In this document: positions 48,101 through 60,100 of the stretch, in pieces
Numbering within the stretch: position 1 is the first letter of the stretch
Layout of the letters: every line of letters begins with the position of its first letter
DNA from: Oreocharis arfaki
Lineage: Eukaryota > Chordata > Aves > Passeriformes > Paramythiidae
Assembly (NCBI GenBank): GCA_013398015.1
Contig: VZRR01013402.1
Coordinates: 677,763-741,762, forward strand
DNA length: 64,000 nucleotides
Direction of reading: 5' to 3'
Program-made: the position numbers and the translations under genes
Notes under the pieces: generated by a model
Seen by the model: only the letters and a program-made list of their open reading frames with translations
Told to the model about the DNA's origin: nothing
Database searches by the model: none

Positions 48101-48589
48101 TTACTGGTACTCCCCACGCTTAATGCCTGAGGTATCTAATGGCATTAACACATGAAAGAAATCATCAACATGCTTTTGACTCCCATTGGAATCCTTTATT
48201 AAAATAGTCCTGACACTTTTTTTCTCTGTTTGTAGAGCTGGTATGCCAGCAGCCACACGACCAGTGCTCTGACCAACGGAGCGGTAATTCCCAGAAACAC
48301 AGAATTTGTTTAGACTGCTCCAGACAGCCACCTTGACCGGGTAACCTCTCCTGGGCTTTGCAATGCCAAATGGGTATCTGTTCTGGCAAGGCAGCGGCAC
48401 ACTCCAGCAAGGAGCACAGCTCTCCCAAGGCTGCATTTGGCAGGAAAGAGGAAAGAAAAATGCCTCCTGTTTATGACCATCTTGTGCAGCTGCTCTGGAG
48501 ACTTCTCCATTATTTTTCTCCTGACCCAGAGTACATGCATTGTCATAGCTTCCATGCTCAGTGGCTGAGGAATCATTAGGGAAACCCAC
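48101..48589 (-). pseudogene. Open frame with weak HARBI1-like resemblance
   Basis: A 162-codon minus-strand frame. Its C-terminal half reads RRGYPVKVAVW, then NYRSVG, then GSQKHVDDFFHVL and TSGI. In HARBI1-like transposases comparable blocks occur in the same order (RRAIPVEKRVAIALW, YRSVG, a G-x-x-x-x-VIDGF block, GFPQC-x-GAIDG). However, identities are scattered, and the helix-turn-helix spacing after YRSVG would need a deletion of roughly 12 residues. The frame stops before most of the DDE domain, and a second minus-strand frame (48310-48723) overlaps it. It could be a remnant like the one at 27.9 kb or a chance open frame. I lean slightly toward chance. Confidence 0.25.
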
Positions 48590-49168
48590 TGGTAGCTGGA
48601 GGGGCTCTTAGAGATGAAAAACAACCCATCAGCCATTAGAATAAAACATGCACAGAAGAGGGAGAAACTACAGAGACTGGTGGTAGTATTGTCCTCTGTG
48701 AAGTGGTGGTGACCTATTGTCAAAAACCAGTTCCAACAACCAAGTGTCCTCCTACCTGGAAGAAAAGAAACGATAAGTTGTGAGCTTTAGCTTTCCCCTA
48801 CACTGTCTTTGTGCCACGTGGCTTGCTTTCCCTTCCTACCCTCCTTCTCCCACCCTGCACCAGTCCTTTTCACCCCCGAAAAATATATGTGTATGCTTGT
48901 GGGTAACAAGCAGGTCTTGCTGCAAGAAGGACTTTACCCCAGTTGTCCAAGTTCTGCATTCACCTCCAGGCCACAGGCAAGTGGTCTTTATCTGGCCCCT
49001 GATCAGAAGTGTTGAGAAGGGAAGCGAGCTTTAACCAGTAAAGAGTTCACTTTGGAAAGATGCAGATGTTCAGATAAAAGATTGTGGTCTTAAACAACAA
49101 AAGCATTCATCCCTATGCTTTAATATGCTTTAATTATGCGATAGAATTCTCGTCTAAAATTATAGCAC

Positions 49169-49182
49169 GCATTTGCAAATGC
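49169..49182. promoter_or_regulatory. 14-bp palindrome gcatttgcaaatgc (POU/octamer-like)
   Basis: The sequence is a perfect inverted repeat centred on atttgcaaat, which contains the octamer-type core tgcaaat on both strands. POU-domain factors recognise ATGCAAAT-like sites. No gene is adjacent, so a role is only a possibility. Confidence 0.2.
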
Positions 49183-50710
49183 TGTCACATTAAACAAGTG
49201 CTTACCTACTAACATATTGCCTCCCTGACTCTTGGATTACTCCCTTGCAGCTTATTGCTTTCAGAACTGTAGTTCCTGAGACCCATTTATAGTGTTGGCC
49301 AGGTATTTGAAATGAAACCAAGGCAATCTATTACCAGCAAAGCAAAAACCATTAATCCAAAGGCTACTAAGAGAGTGATAAGAGACAAGTAAGTCAGTGG
49401 AAGTGTGTCTAAATCCAGGACATAAATAGTCCAACTCTCAGATGATCTGCTATTTTCACACAGCTTCAAACTCCAAATCATTGCAAAAATCTTACAATGG
49501 TGAATCTTCCCCATAGCTCCTCTGTTGAACTGAAATCCCTAAGGATTTGTGGGAGAGATATATTTCAAAATTGCATTTTTTTGGGACATCTTGGGTGGAA
49601 TAACAAGTCACATTTCCTGCAAAGCAAAAGTTCAAAAAATTTTAATTTGCAACCACAGAAGCATTTTTTTAGTGTCTTGCAGCTAATTTACAGAGATTTG
49701 TACAGTCCAGAAAATACTAGACACACATAGCATATGCAGTATATTTAAACTGTATTATTATAATAGTAATATTTACTTTATATTTTCATGCATCTAGGAT
49801 AATACAACACTTCACCTTAAAAAAAAAACCAAATCAATGCCACCATCATTCTCTTCCTGTCATTCAACAGCAGTGAACTGGGTACATTAAGAAAAGTATA
49901 CTCTGAATTGCCTCCCCTCAAATAATCCCTCTTCCTCTGTTGCCCTTCTGCCTCTTGCTTTCAGTGGCCTCTCTGTGGTTGTGCCGTGCTGCCCGTGCCT
50001 TCCAGGGGCAGCTCAGAGTAGCCCAGCAAGACGAAGTGGTTCCTTCTATGGGGAAAGAATACTTGAATTTCCAGTGGCTCGAATAACTTGTTTTAATTTT
50101 AGCAATTGACACTAAACTTCAGCATACGGATCCCTTCTGTGGCCATGACTCCAGCACTCCAGCTTTTGGACACAAGAAAGTATAATTTTTCTGTCTGTCT
50201 GTGGTTTATGCTTTCTGTATAGCGGTGAGAAACATTTTGCCTACACAAAAGCCTGGTCTGGCTGGACTTTCAGCATTATTTAGAAGGGGATTTGTCAGGA
50301 ACACAGGGCAGTATCTAAGTTCAGCACTGCTCTGATTTTTAAACTCAGCTTCTTTAACACTAATACCCAGCTTCACCAATCCTTGAGTTTTAGCCATGCT
50401 GTGCCCTCATGAGAGTGGCTACTAATGGGCAGATGGCAGAGCCTGAGACACGTGTCGCTCACCCTTCTACAGACCTTTTCTTTTGCATTGCTTTGTGTTT
50501 GACCTGGTTTTGAATGCATGAGACCTATTTTTACCAGGTTGCATAGACAGTGCCTAGGTACTCTTAACTAGCTCATGAAGTAATTAGACACTCATTTGCG
50601 ATACTAAGCAATCACAGCCTGCACTACTATTTGTGCATGTGAGCCTGGCTGGGGTAGGTTTGTCTCAGCACACAATTATTGCTGCAGTTGTCATGGCTAG
50701 CAGCAAGCAG

Positions 50711-50787
50711 TGAAGACTTTCTCTTGTTTTTCCTTCTGAAGACTTTCTCTTATTTTTCCTTTGAAGACTTTCTCTTGTTTTTCCTTC
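50711..50787. repeat. Minisatellite, 25-26-bp unit, 3 copies
   Basis: Three head-to-tail copies of tgaagactttctcttg followed by tttttccttc. The middle copy differs at one base (cttattttt instead of cttgttttt) and is one base shorter. Confidence 0.92.
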
Positions 50788-52043
50788 AGTCATTGAGATA
50801 AAGCAAGTGGTTCAAACCAGGGCGCCACATGAAGAAAATTAAAATGTCCATCTACCTCAGAGATAAATCTCTTATCTGCACATCCTTGGTGAGGAGGTGG
50901 GGTCTACAGCTGTAGACCAGAGTTTGAGCTCGTTGCTACCTCAGCTTTGGCCCACATCACCATACGTGCACTCCGAACATTACACACCAAGATCAGCAAG
51001 AACCATCCTCCTGCCACGGCCTCTCTTCCCTGTGGCTCCAGCCAACTCCCAGCTTTGGTTTTGTGCTTTCACTTACTCACCCTCCTGTCTTCTACAAGAC
51101 AAAGTTGTGCCCTTCCTTGGGTTGCTTGCACAGGGCTGCACTGAGCCGTACATGGTCCCATTCTGCACACGCTGCTCCCAGCCCAGTGACACCTAATGTA
51201 CAAAGTCAAAGTGTGGTTTTGGTTTTGGACATGCAAAGCACAGCTGCTTGGGTCTAGCCAAAACCACCTTTCCCTCTGCCTGCTTTAGCCTCCACTTTCA
51301 TCTTGGCGTTCAAAAGCGTGTCCCCTCTGGGATTTATTTAGAGACGTGCTGTTGGACTAAAAAAGGCACAAAAGACCTCTCACTTTCTTACTGGAGCATT
51401 AGCAGAATAACAACTGTAAGCAGTCCAAAATGTTCTTCTTGTCCTTTTCTTCTCTCCTGTCATAAGTGTTACTTTTGGTGGTGGTGGTTGTTTATTAACC
51501 CCGCAAGCCTCAATTACAAAGTCTTGAGGAAAAAAACTCAACAGTTGTGAAATTTCCAGAGCTGGCATTGTGTCCTTCTTGCCCACAGCACGTAGTGTTG
51601 TTGCTTAACAATCAACCTAAATACTCCTTGTCCCTTTGCTGCTGAATACATTACGCCCATCTGACGCCTTGTCTCCTAGACCAGCTGGGAAGTTTATTTA
51701 ACTCTATACTTAGGCAAATCACTGCAAAAATTCAGGAAGGATGAGCTTAGGTGGACCTGGTGCTACCTCTGAGATTACTGCTGATCTGCTGAGGGCAACA
51801 TCCGCTGGGTGACACTCGGTGTCTCCTCTTCCATGGCTAAGTAGGTGCTTAGGCCTGATGGATGGTGGCTCTTTGTGAACCTTAATTCTGATGATTTATG
51901 AAAACAGTGAAACTTCAGAAACCTGTCTGTGAATGTCCACCTTTCTCCTCCAAATTTGAGTGGTCCCATAGCGGGCTCTGCTGGTAGTACTGGCAGTGCC
52001 AGAAATGGAGCCTCTAAAAAAGTAATTCCAAACCCCAAAAAAC

Positions 52044-52083
52044 TGATATAGATAAAGATATAGATATAGATATATATGTATAC
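52044..52083. repeat. TAGATA/TA-rich microsatellite
   Basis: Units of gatata and tagata repeat irregularly and run into tatatatgtata. This is a short AT-rich simple repeat. Confidence 0.8.
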
Positions 52084-52522
52084 CTGTTAAAAATATATAT
52101 TCCTCTTTCCTTTTTCACTTTCCTATTTGCTAAAAAGAAAAAAAGAAAAGGCAACTTATTTTTTGTTTAGCAATGCACTTAATCCCCCTAAAAGAAACAA
52201 ATGATTCATTACAGCTCAATGCTTTACCTCCCGGACGAATGGTCTTCAAATTAGGAATGGGTAGTTGCTAAAAGGCTAAATAACTGAGTATTTTTGAGAA
52301 TAAACAGCCTTCTGAGAGACATGAAATATTGCTTTCCAGATTTTCCATCACCAGATCTTGGAAAAAACATGCAAACTCTTGCAAAGCTGCTGACACTGTG
52401 CTGTTATGATCAGAGTCTGAGTAGATATAAGTGGAAAATCCATATTTGCTCACAGGAAACAAATGCAGATTCCTCATATGGGATATGAGCTGGATGGAAA
52501 CAGTCTTTCACCCTCTGATTGA

Positions 52523-52554
52523 AACAAAAAGGAAAAAAAACCAAAAAAAAAAAA
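52523..52554. repeat. A-rich low-complexity patch
   Basis: The runs aaacaaaaagg, aaaaaaaacc and a 12-A stretch follow one another. No retroelement body lies upstream, so it is not obviously an inserted poly-A tail. Confidence 0.7.
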
Positions 52555-54106
52555 GCCCGGAAAGAACTTCACAAAACAGTGTTTAGAAAGAAGAGTGAAG
52601 AGGAAATTTGGCTAACAATGTAAAAGAAAATTAATCCAGAGCTGTCTGAGATCAACTTTCCTTTCACAATTCCCAGATTGCAAATTTTGTTGACAGAATT
52701 CTGAACAAAAGGTTTTTCTGTAACCTGTCTTCTTAGAAGTATAAATAGGCAAATCCCAAGAATCTGAAAAGGAAAGGTAGGATCTTCCATAGTGGATATT
52801 TGTTAAATTTTATATATGATCACACATAATTACCCTTTTTCTGTTTTCCCTCATCGGTACTTCAGGGAAGGAAGTGCAATACTGAAAACAACTAGTTTTT
52901 GCTTCAAGATTTCAAGGATTAAAATAAATCTGAGGTATCTAATAAAAAGGAAATATAAAAAATTATTTGTTTTCCAAAGCATTGAACTGGGACATTACAA
53001 TTGTTCTTAAGAGTATTGTTTTCTCAAGCACTGAATCTCAATATTTCATTTTTACTTGAAAATTTTCACTGAGACAAAGGAAAGGGGTTTTTTTCAGGAA
53101 TAAAACTAGTTTATGAGAAGAAAAAATAACCTTCATGCTTAATGTTTTCCTTTCGTGTCCAAAAAGGCTGCAGAGTATTAGAGTTCATGATACATTTTCG
53201 ATGCTTTTTAAAAAACCTTATACTATATGATTACATCATTATCTCAATTTCAATTTATGCTGAAATTTGTATTCAAATTACTCTACTTAAAAAACGTGGT
53301 GTTGCAGTGGCTTACATCTAGAGTCTGTGTAATGAATCAGTCCAGACATGTTTAATTTAACATTCTTTCCTGGATTTTCTAAGTTTGTTTAAAAAGATCT
53401 CCTTTTGTCTTGCAAGCTCTGTACTTCATAAGCCTGCTTGGCCCTTTAATAATGAGGAACGAGGATGTCAGCCATTACTATATTTCAATTTATCTTTGTT
53501 TCTTACTTAAGAATTAGTTTCCCTTGTATTTAGTGTTATTTCTTCGAGTGTCACCACCACCTGCTTAACAACTTTGCATCTCCCCTGTTCATCTTACACC
53601 TTGCATATATTTAGATGCTACCAGGTACCTTGACAGTTAAAATTCTTCCTGGAAAGAAAATTCCTGTTTTGTGTTAGCCAAAATTTGGTGCAAAACCTCT
53701 TGGTTCCCTCTCCTTTTATGCTCTGCTGATCTGGCTGCAAATGGATGTTTACTCTTGGAAAAGGACAACACAAATTAAAACTAAAACAAATGCACAAGAA
53801 TTAGGCTTATTTTTATCTCTCACATTTCTCAGAGAAAGTTGGATTTGTGTTCTCACTCCAAAAGGGAGAAGATGCATAAAAGTACAAAACTTAATGCTTT
53901 TATTTAAAAATGTGGCTTTAATACCTCACAGGAGTTTAATCTGGGTATCCTCCCTTTCCCAGATTTTTAAATCCTTGATCCATGGTTCTCTTTTGCAGGT
54001 CCTTGGACAATTGAAATATCCATCAGTTTAATCGGCCACTCATGCATCTGTGCTTCCGTGGGGAGATTTGGTGGTGACTACACTGCTGAAGCTTGAAAAC
54101 CACTGA

Positions 54107-57100
54107 TCAATAGCCTAGGACAGAGGTGATGGGCAGCTGCCCATCTTCGAGGCTTTGAAGGCTGCTGGCTGGATGGGAAGTCTCATGCTTGGAGGATGCA
54201 GACATGCTGTGCTGGGCTCTCCTAGGATGTCCGGCACTCTCTTCGGCGGGTGACACAAACCCACGTGCACGGCGGAATCCTCGGGGAAGGGAGATGGAGT
54301 TTCCATTTTGAGCCTGTCTCACCACTTGTCTGGATGCCAGGTAATTCTTACCTGGAAGCTCGGGAGCATCTGGCACCACACTCGCTCCTGCTGGTTTTCC
54401 AGGAAGGTGATGAGAGGAAACCCCCCGCAGCATTCCCAAGGGCAGGTGTGAGTCATGGCATCCTACAGCTGGGGTCAGAGCCTTACAGACCATCTGGCTG
54501 GCTGGCTGGCTGCAAGCAGGCTATAACCCAGACTGTATAACCCAGTCTGTGGCAACCACCCTGTCACCCCGGGGGATATGGTTGGGAAGATCCTCAGAAA
54601 CAAAGGTCTGTGCAGAGATGAGAGCTGGCCCAAGAGGGTGAGAGGGAAAGTACAGGAACAAGGGTCACTCATCTAAGAAAGAAACAGAAAGCCGCTGCTG
54701 GAGCTTCCCTCTCACGTCGCATTTGAACACACAGATCTTCTGGAAAACATCCTCAGAGAAATCCAAACGGGCTTGAAATGCAAAGCCTTTTAATTGATAG
54801 CCTTTAAACTGCTCTTCAAGCATTTAAGCACGAACCAAAAACTCTCAGGTTTTTTAGTTTGAAAAACTTGCCTGAACTTTTGCTCTGTACAAATAGCGTC
54901 TGAGGCTGAAGTGCCAAAAGTTTGAGGAAAAAAAAATCGTTAAACTGTTCACAACTTCACATACCCTGTGCTGAATCATTGTTTTGAGTTGCAGGCAGTT
55001 ACTATGGGCTGAGACATGGGTATGACTGGTTTTCGCAGCAAAGTATTAATATATGAACAAAAAATATATTATGCTTTCAACTTCTGTTTGAATTCTGTTG
55101 TGAAAGTTCAAAAATCATGTAAAGTTGTCTCCATAATGTTTTGGTTGGAGCAGTTACAACTTTTGGTAGTAGCAAAGCTGTGAACCTACTCAAAATACAT
55201 GTTCCCATGAAAAGTCACACTGACTGCAAAAAAGAAAGAGAATGGGTTTTTCTCTGGACTACATATTTGTTTGTCATTGACTAAAAAAGGGCATGAATCT
55301 TCTCAGAGGGCTTTTGCTGCTTTTAAAATGCAGCAATGACAGAATATCCAATGCAATGTTTTACCGAAATTTCCAAACCCCTTCCCTGGAATATACAGTG
55401 ATAAATACTCAGGATAAATACAGTATCACCAAGTTAGGGTTTACAAAGAGAACTAAGGAAAACACATTTTACCCCTCCCTACCAATATACTTTCTTATCA
55501 TTATAACCTAAATTTTTTTAAGAATTTTTTTTCTGTCAATTCGAAGAGTGCATTCTGCAGCACTCATTTTTTCATTAAATTCTTTCTCCATAAAGGGCAG
55601 TTTGTAACTGAAAAGGCAAAGACGCTTGTGAAGTGTGATTCCTGGGCTATGGACTCCAGCTGTGGCTCAAGGAGGTGCTTTTGTCAAGTGGGATGCTCCT
55701 CTCTCTGTCTGTGGAGAGTCCTCAGCTGCTTCACTGCGGACACCCCAAGTGTAATCGGTAGCTGACAGTCACTGGGCAGAAAGAGACCTTGTCATCATTC
55801 ACACAACTATGTTTGCACTGCTTACACTAAAGACAAAACAGGATTATTTCATACGACCAGCAGCAATCACAGGCTATAGAGTTACCTCCAGTTATTCCTG
55901 CATCTCATAACCTGTGGCTGAATTAGAACACATCTTTTTTTGAGAGAGCTGTAATCTTGATTTATTAGTTTGATTTTATTTCTTTGCTTTATTCCCTTGT
56001 GGTTTGAATTAGTTCCAGCTATGTATTTTTGTTTGAAATGGAATTCCTAAATTCCCAAGTGAAGTCAATCAGGCAGCAAGATGTACTCTTGGGCATATCT
56101 TGCACTACTTGTCCTGGGCACAGACACTGTGTGAATTCTTGGCTCTGTCTATAATTGTTCCAGTATGCCCTGAAATTGAAATGGAAAAGGCTGACATGGC
56201 TGTGGGGAAACAGTACATCAGTACAACAGTACTTCTCCTTTGTGACTCAAATACATGAGATTCACCTTAAATTGCCTGTGGTTGCAAACAGTCACAGCTG
56301 TTGGGTGTGCCCATGCTGCGGGGTCTCACAACAGGACAGATCACCACAGCTCACCTGTAGGCTTTTGGTAAGGGATGAACGCCGGTGCCTGGACTGCACT
56401 ACCCTGGGCTCCCTAGCTCTGAAATCAGCTCCCACTGGAAACCTGGCTTCTGCAGGATAGGGTGCCTATCAGTAGGTAAGGGCATGTTTATTTGATTTGA
56501 GTTTTTAGCTGATCTTTGCTGTTGATAGATAGACTCCTGCCATGGAGGAAAGGAGTATGGTGATGCTACTCTCTATGGGTGGTTTTATACAAGATTTGGC
56601 TTTTAAGTTTCTAGGTGTCTAGCTTTCCATTACAGCTGCAAACCATCCAAGGCTACTTTAGCATCCTGCTCCACTCATCTTTATCCCCTTTCCAGGCAGG
56701 AGTGTTGATGGGGGCATGCTTTAGTAATGCAGGTACCCTGCTGTTATGCTATGTTTTCTCTTTATATGCTAGTCTCAAAGAAAGAATAATTTTGACACAT
56801 ACAGCATTCTTTGCTAGAGTTACATTTCTTATGATCTGTTGTGTAATATTTTACTGATATGTATGTCCTTGGCTGTGAGAGAAGAAAGCAGAATAAGGCC
56901 AAGAAAGTGGTAAATAGCACACAATACAGAAATATTGAGAAATGCTGAGTGGGTGGGGGAAGGAAATGACTTCACAGACTGAAGGTACGAAAAGAGGAAA
57001 TTACTTCATTCCCCACGTTGTCGTGCAATGTCTCAGCATCCAATCACAGGGAATGAGGCAAATAAACAGGAAAGAAGACTAAGTAGGTCATTCCCTAGGG

Positions 57101-60100
57101 CAGTGGGAAAGGAGCACTGTAAGTAACTGCCCAGAGTGGCTTCAGGAGATGTTCTGAATAGTCAAAGCAAGGAAGGATGCTTGCAGCCTACCTGAGGTCA
57201 CTTGTAACAGCTGCCTGATGTTCCTATCAAGCTACCTAGGAGACTGGAAAAGCACGGAGTCTTCTTGCTGCAAGTTTAGTCTTGATAATGGGATTTTGGT
57301 TAAAATTTTGAGACTTTATTTCATTGTTATGAAAGCATATGCTTCAAATAAAGTGATTATACCATACACAAATCTTCTGCTAAAGATGATTCTGCATAAG
57401 CTAACAAGCAACAAATCTCCTTCCTATGAACACAATAATCTCTAAAACCAGAACTATGGGCAGTCTCTTGCATGCCCAGTACAGCTGAAGTAGTCCCAGC
57501 AGGTCAGTCCTCACCAGGAAATTAAGCAGGACCTGGTCTGCTGTCCACCTGAAAGGCCACGAGCACAGCAAGAACCTGTCTCTGAAGCAGGACAGCTCCA
57601 TCAGCTGTGGTCTCTGGCAGCACTAACTTTCAGGATGTGCCTGGGAATGGTTCAGCCTGAGACATCACCACAGAGCACAGGCCATTGAAACAATTTAAGA
57701 GAGGTTCAATTTTCAGTGTTTGGAAACATTTCCAGTATTATTTGCTCACACATATAGAATTGAAGTGTTCCTGCACTGCGCTGCATGATGTGGTTTAGGG
57801 GTCTAAAACCCAGGGTCTGTGAGTGTGTAATCTCCTCCAATACCTAACATAAACTAGGGAAGTTTTTTGGCAGACAGTAGTACAGTGGATTAGAGCCTGA
57901 ACCACAAGTGTCTCCAGGGAATAGGTAGCACATTCGCAAGGCTCTCTTCTGACCTAGCCCAGCTAGTGGCAAAGATTTTGAAGGCTGATAGAGCGGCCGC
58001 GGTGCTGCCTCTGGCTGCTCTGCTTGCCCCCTCGGTGACTTCTGCCTGAACCAGCCACCAGGAAGCAGCGTTCTCTGTCTTTGATTCTGTGCCAGCTTCT
58101 GCAGCCTCAATCCCACACTGGCAGGGCAGCATTTCTCACTCTGTTGCAGCCTTACTTATAAAGCATGGAGGTTTATAATTTTTTTTGATCTTCTAAAAAG
58201 ATTTTTTTTTATTGTTACGTTCTGAGTCTTCCTTCGTTTCCTCTGGGGAATTTCAAAACACCTGGTACAGCTGAATAACTCGGCTCCAAGATGCTCTGTT
58301 TCAAACTGATTTCTGTGATTAGGATGAGAGAAGTTGTGGTATCAGGCAGTGTTTCACTAAGGTCCAGAGACCTATATGAAAGGATAATTCTTTGGGGGCT
58401 TCTTGGTGCATGTGATCTATAATGCTGATGACTGTGGGTCAGACGTCTCCTTGGCTGCTTTATATGGCTCCACAGACAGCCCAGGTTTATGACTGGTTTG
58501 TATCACCAAGAGGATGCAAAGCACCCCGAGCATACCAGTGACTGTGGCCCGTTGATTATATCATATTTCTCGATACCTGGGGGAGATCATTGTTCTTCGG
58601 ACCGGAATGCTTTTTGTGATCTTGAGTCCTTTTTGATTGCAAACGTAGGAGCCAGTACAGGAAAAGCATCTTTAAGCCAAGTTATCCCACTCATCCAGCT
58701 GTTAAAAAATCCCCAGAGGAAATGAGGGGAAACAGAGACTTCAGGAAAGCTTGAACCTTTGTATTAGAGATGTATTAATAATTGATTTACTGTCCTCTTT
58801 TGGCCAGTTCTGTGTTAACTTTCATTTGTTTTTTTGACCCTAGGGCTATAGTGCTCCTAGATCTAACCAGTCTCGCTTATGTGGGTCAGGTCTGGATAAG
58901 CCTCTGATCTTTGGAAAAGGGGCCTTATCCTGACTGATCCACTCTACTTTTTGATATTCATGGATCTCTGATCAACACCTTCTCAGAAGAAAACTATTTG
59001 GAAGGTGCGTGAAGCAACTTGCTCTGGTATTTTAGGAGATCAGCTTTAAAATGTATTATAAGATTACATTGAATAAGCTATGAAGAAAAGAATGAATGTC
59101 CTTCCTCAAATCAACTGAATGAATATTTTGCTGTAATCACCTGGCACTCTCTCCTTGCGTCCACAGGGTGAGTAACAAAAACCCTGTTTAAACCTCTCCA
59201 TTGTTCAAGGAGGCTGTTTTACAAGGAAAACCAAGAACATTCTGAATCATATTAAACTCTTGACAATTGCTTTCTGGCTGCACATTAGTTAAATATGCTC
59301 TCGGATCTCATATTTGAGTGGTCATGCTTTTGACTGTATTTGCTTGATCTCATTCCTGTAAGATCCATAATGAGGAGGAAAGCTGTAATGACTGGCTCCA
59401 GCTAAGCAATATTTTACTGGAAAAGTCTGAACCTTTGCTACTCGAGACTTAGGTCCTGGTGCTGCCTGAAGCGCATGGCAATGGAGGGAGGGCATGACAG
59501 CACTGCAGCTCAGAAGGAAGACTGGCAAGAAATAGACCAGTGTTAAGGCCTGTCTTACTAAAATGCTCTTTTTGCTGAATAAGTCTCATATTTTCACGGA
59601 AATACTCTAGGTAAGATCTGTAAGGCCCTGTTCCCTTCCTTGGTGGCAGCTGGGGGATAAGACCTCTCTAGCATCCTTCCTTTTTCCCAGCTCACAACCC
59701 TGAATACGTCCCAGAGTTTCCTTGCTGAGATATGGAAGATGAGTCTCTCTGGCTATCCTACTCAAAACAAAAACACATTTGAAAAAAGGATTCAGGATGC
59801 TGCAGTCCAGTACAGAACACTTTGGGGACAACAGCTCAGGCCATGAGGCAGTTCTGTGGTATAAGTTTGTGAAAATACAGATATAAAGCTCCTCTGAGAG
59901 AAATGATGACCCGACAAGGAAACTGAAAGAGACCTTAACCCAGATGGGAAGAAAGATTCAGTTTGTTTGATGTTTTGGTGTCATCTTGACTACCACCAAG
60001 GCAATAATTAAGTCATTAGTGCTGTGGCTCTTTGGCATTAGTTTACCCTGCAGCAACATACTGCCCCCAGTGTGCTTGTTATGCTGATTTTGCTGTGGGT

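Larger units (their letters stand above)
48590..54106. other. Unassigned unique non-coding DNA
   Basis: No gene recognised. The stretch contains a 14-bp POU-type palindrome at 49169-49182, a 26-bp minisatellite at 50711-50787, a TAGATA-type run at 52044-52083 and an A-rich patch at 52523-52554. Frames near 50897-51257 (+) overlap in all three frames, and none resembles a known protein. Confidence 0.5.

Noticed and set aside
57993..58000. NotI-type octamer as the core of a CpG island
   Set aside because: CpG density falls off within a few tens of bases on each side, so it does not form an island.
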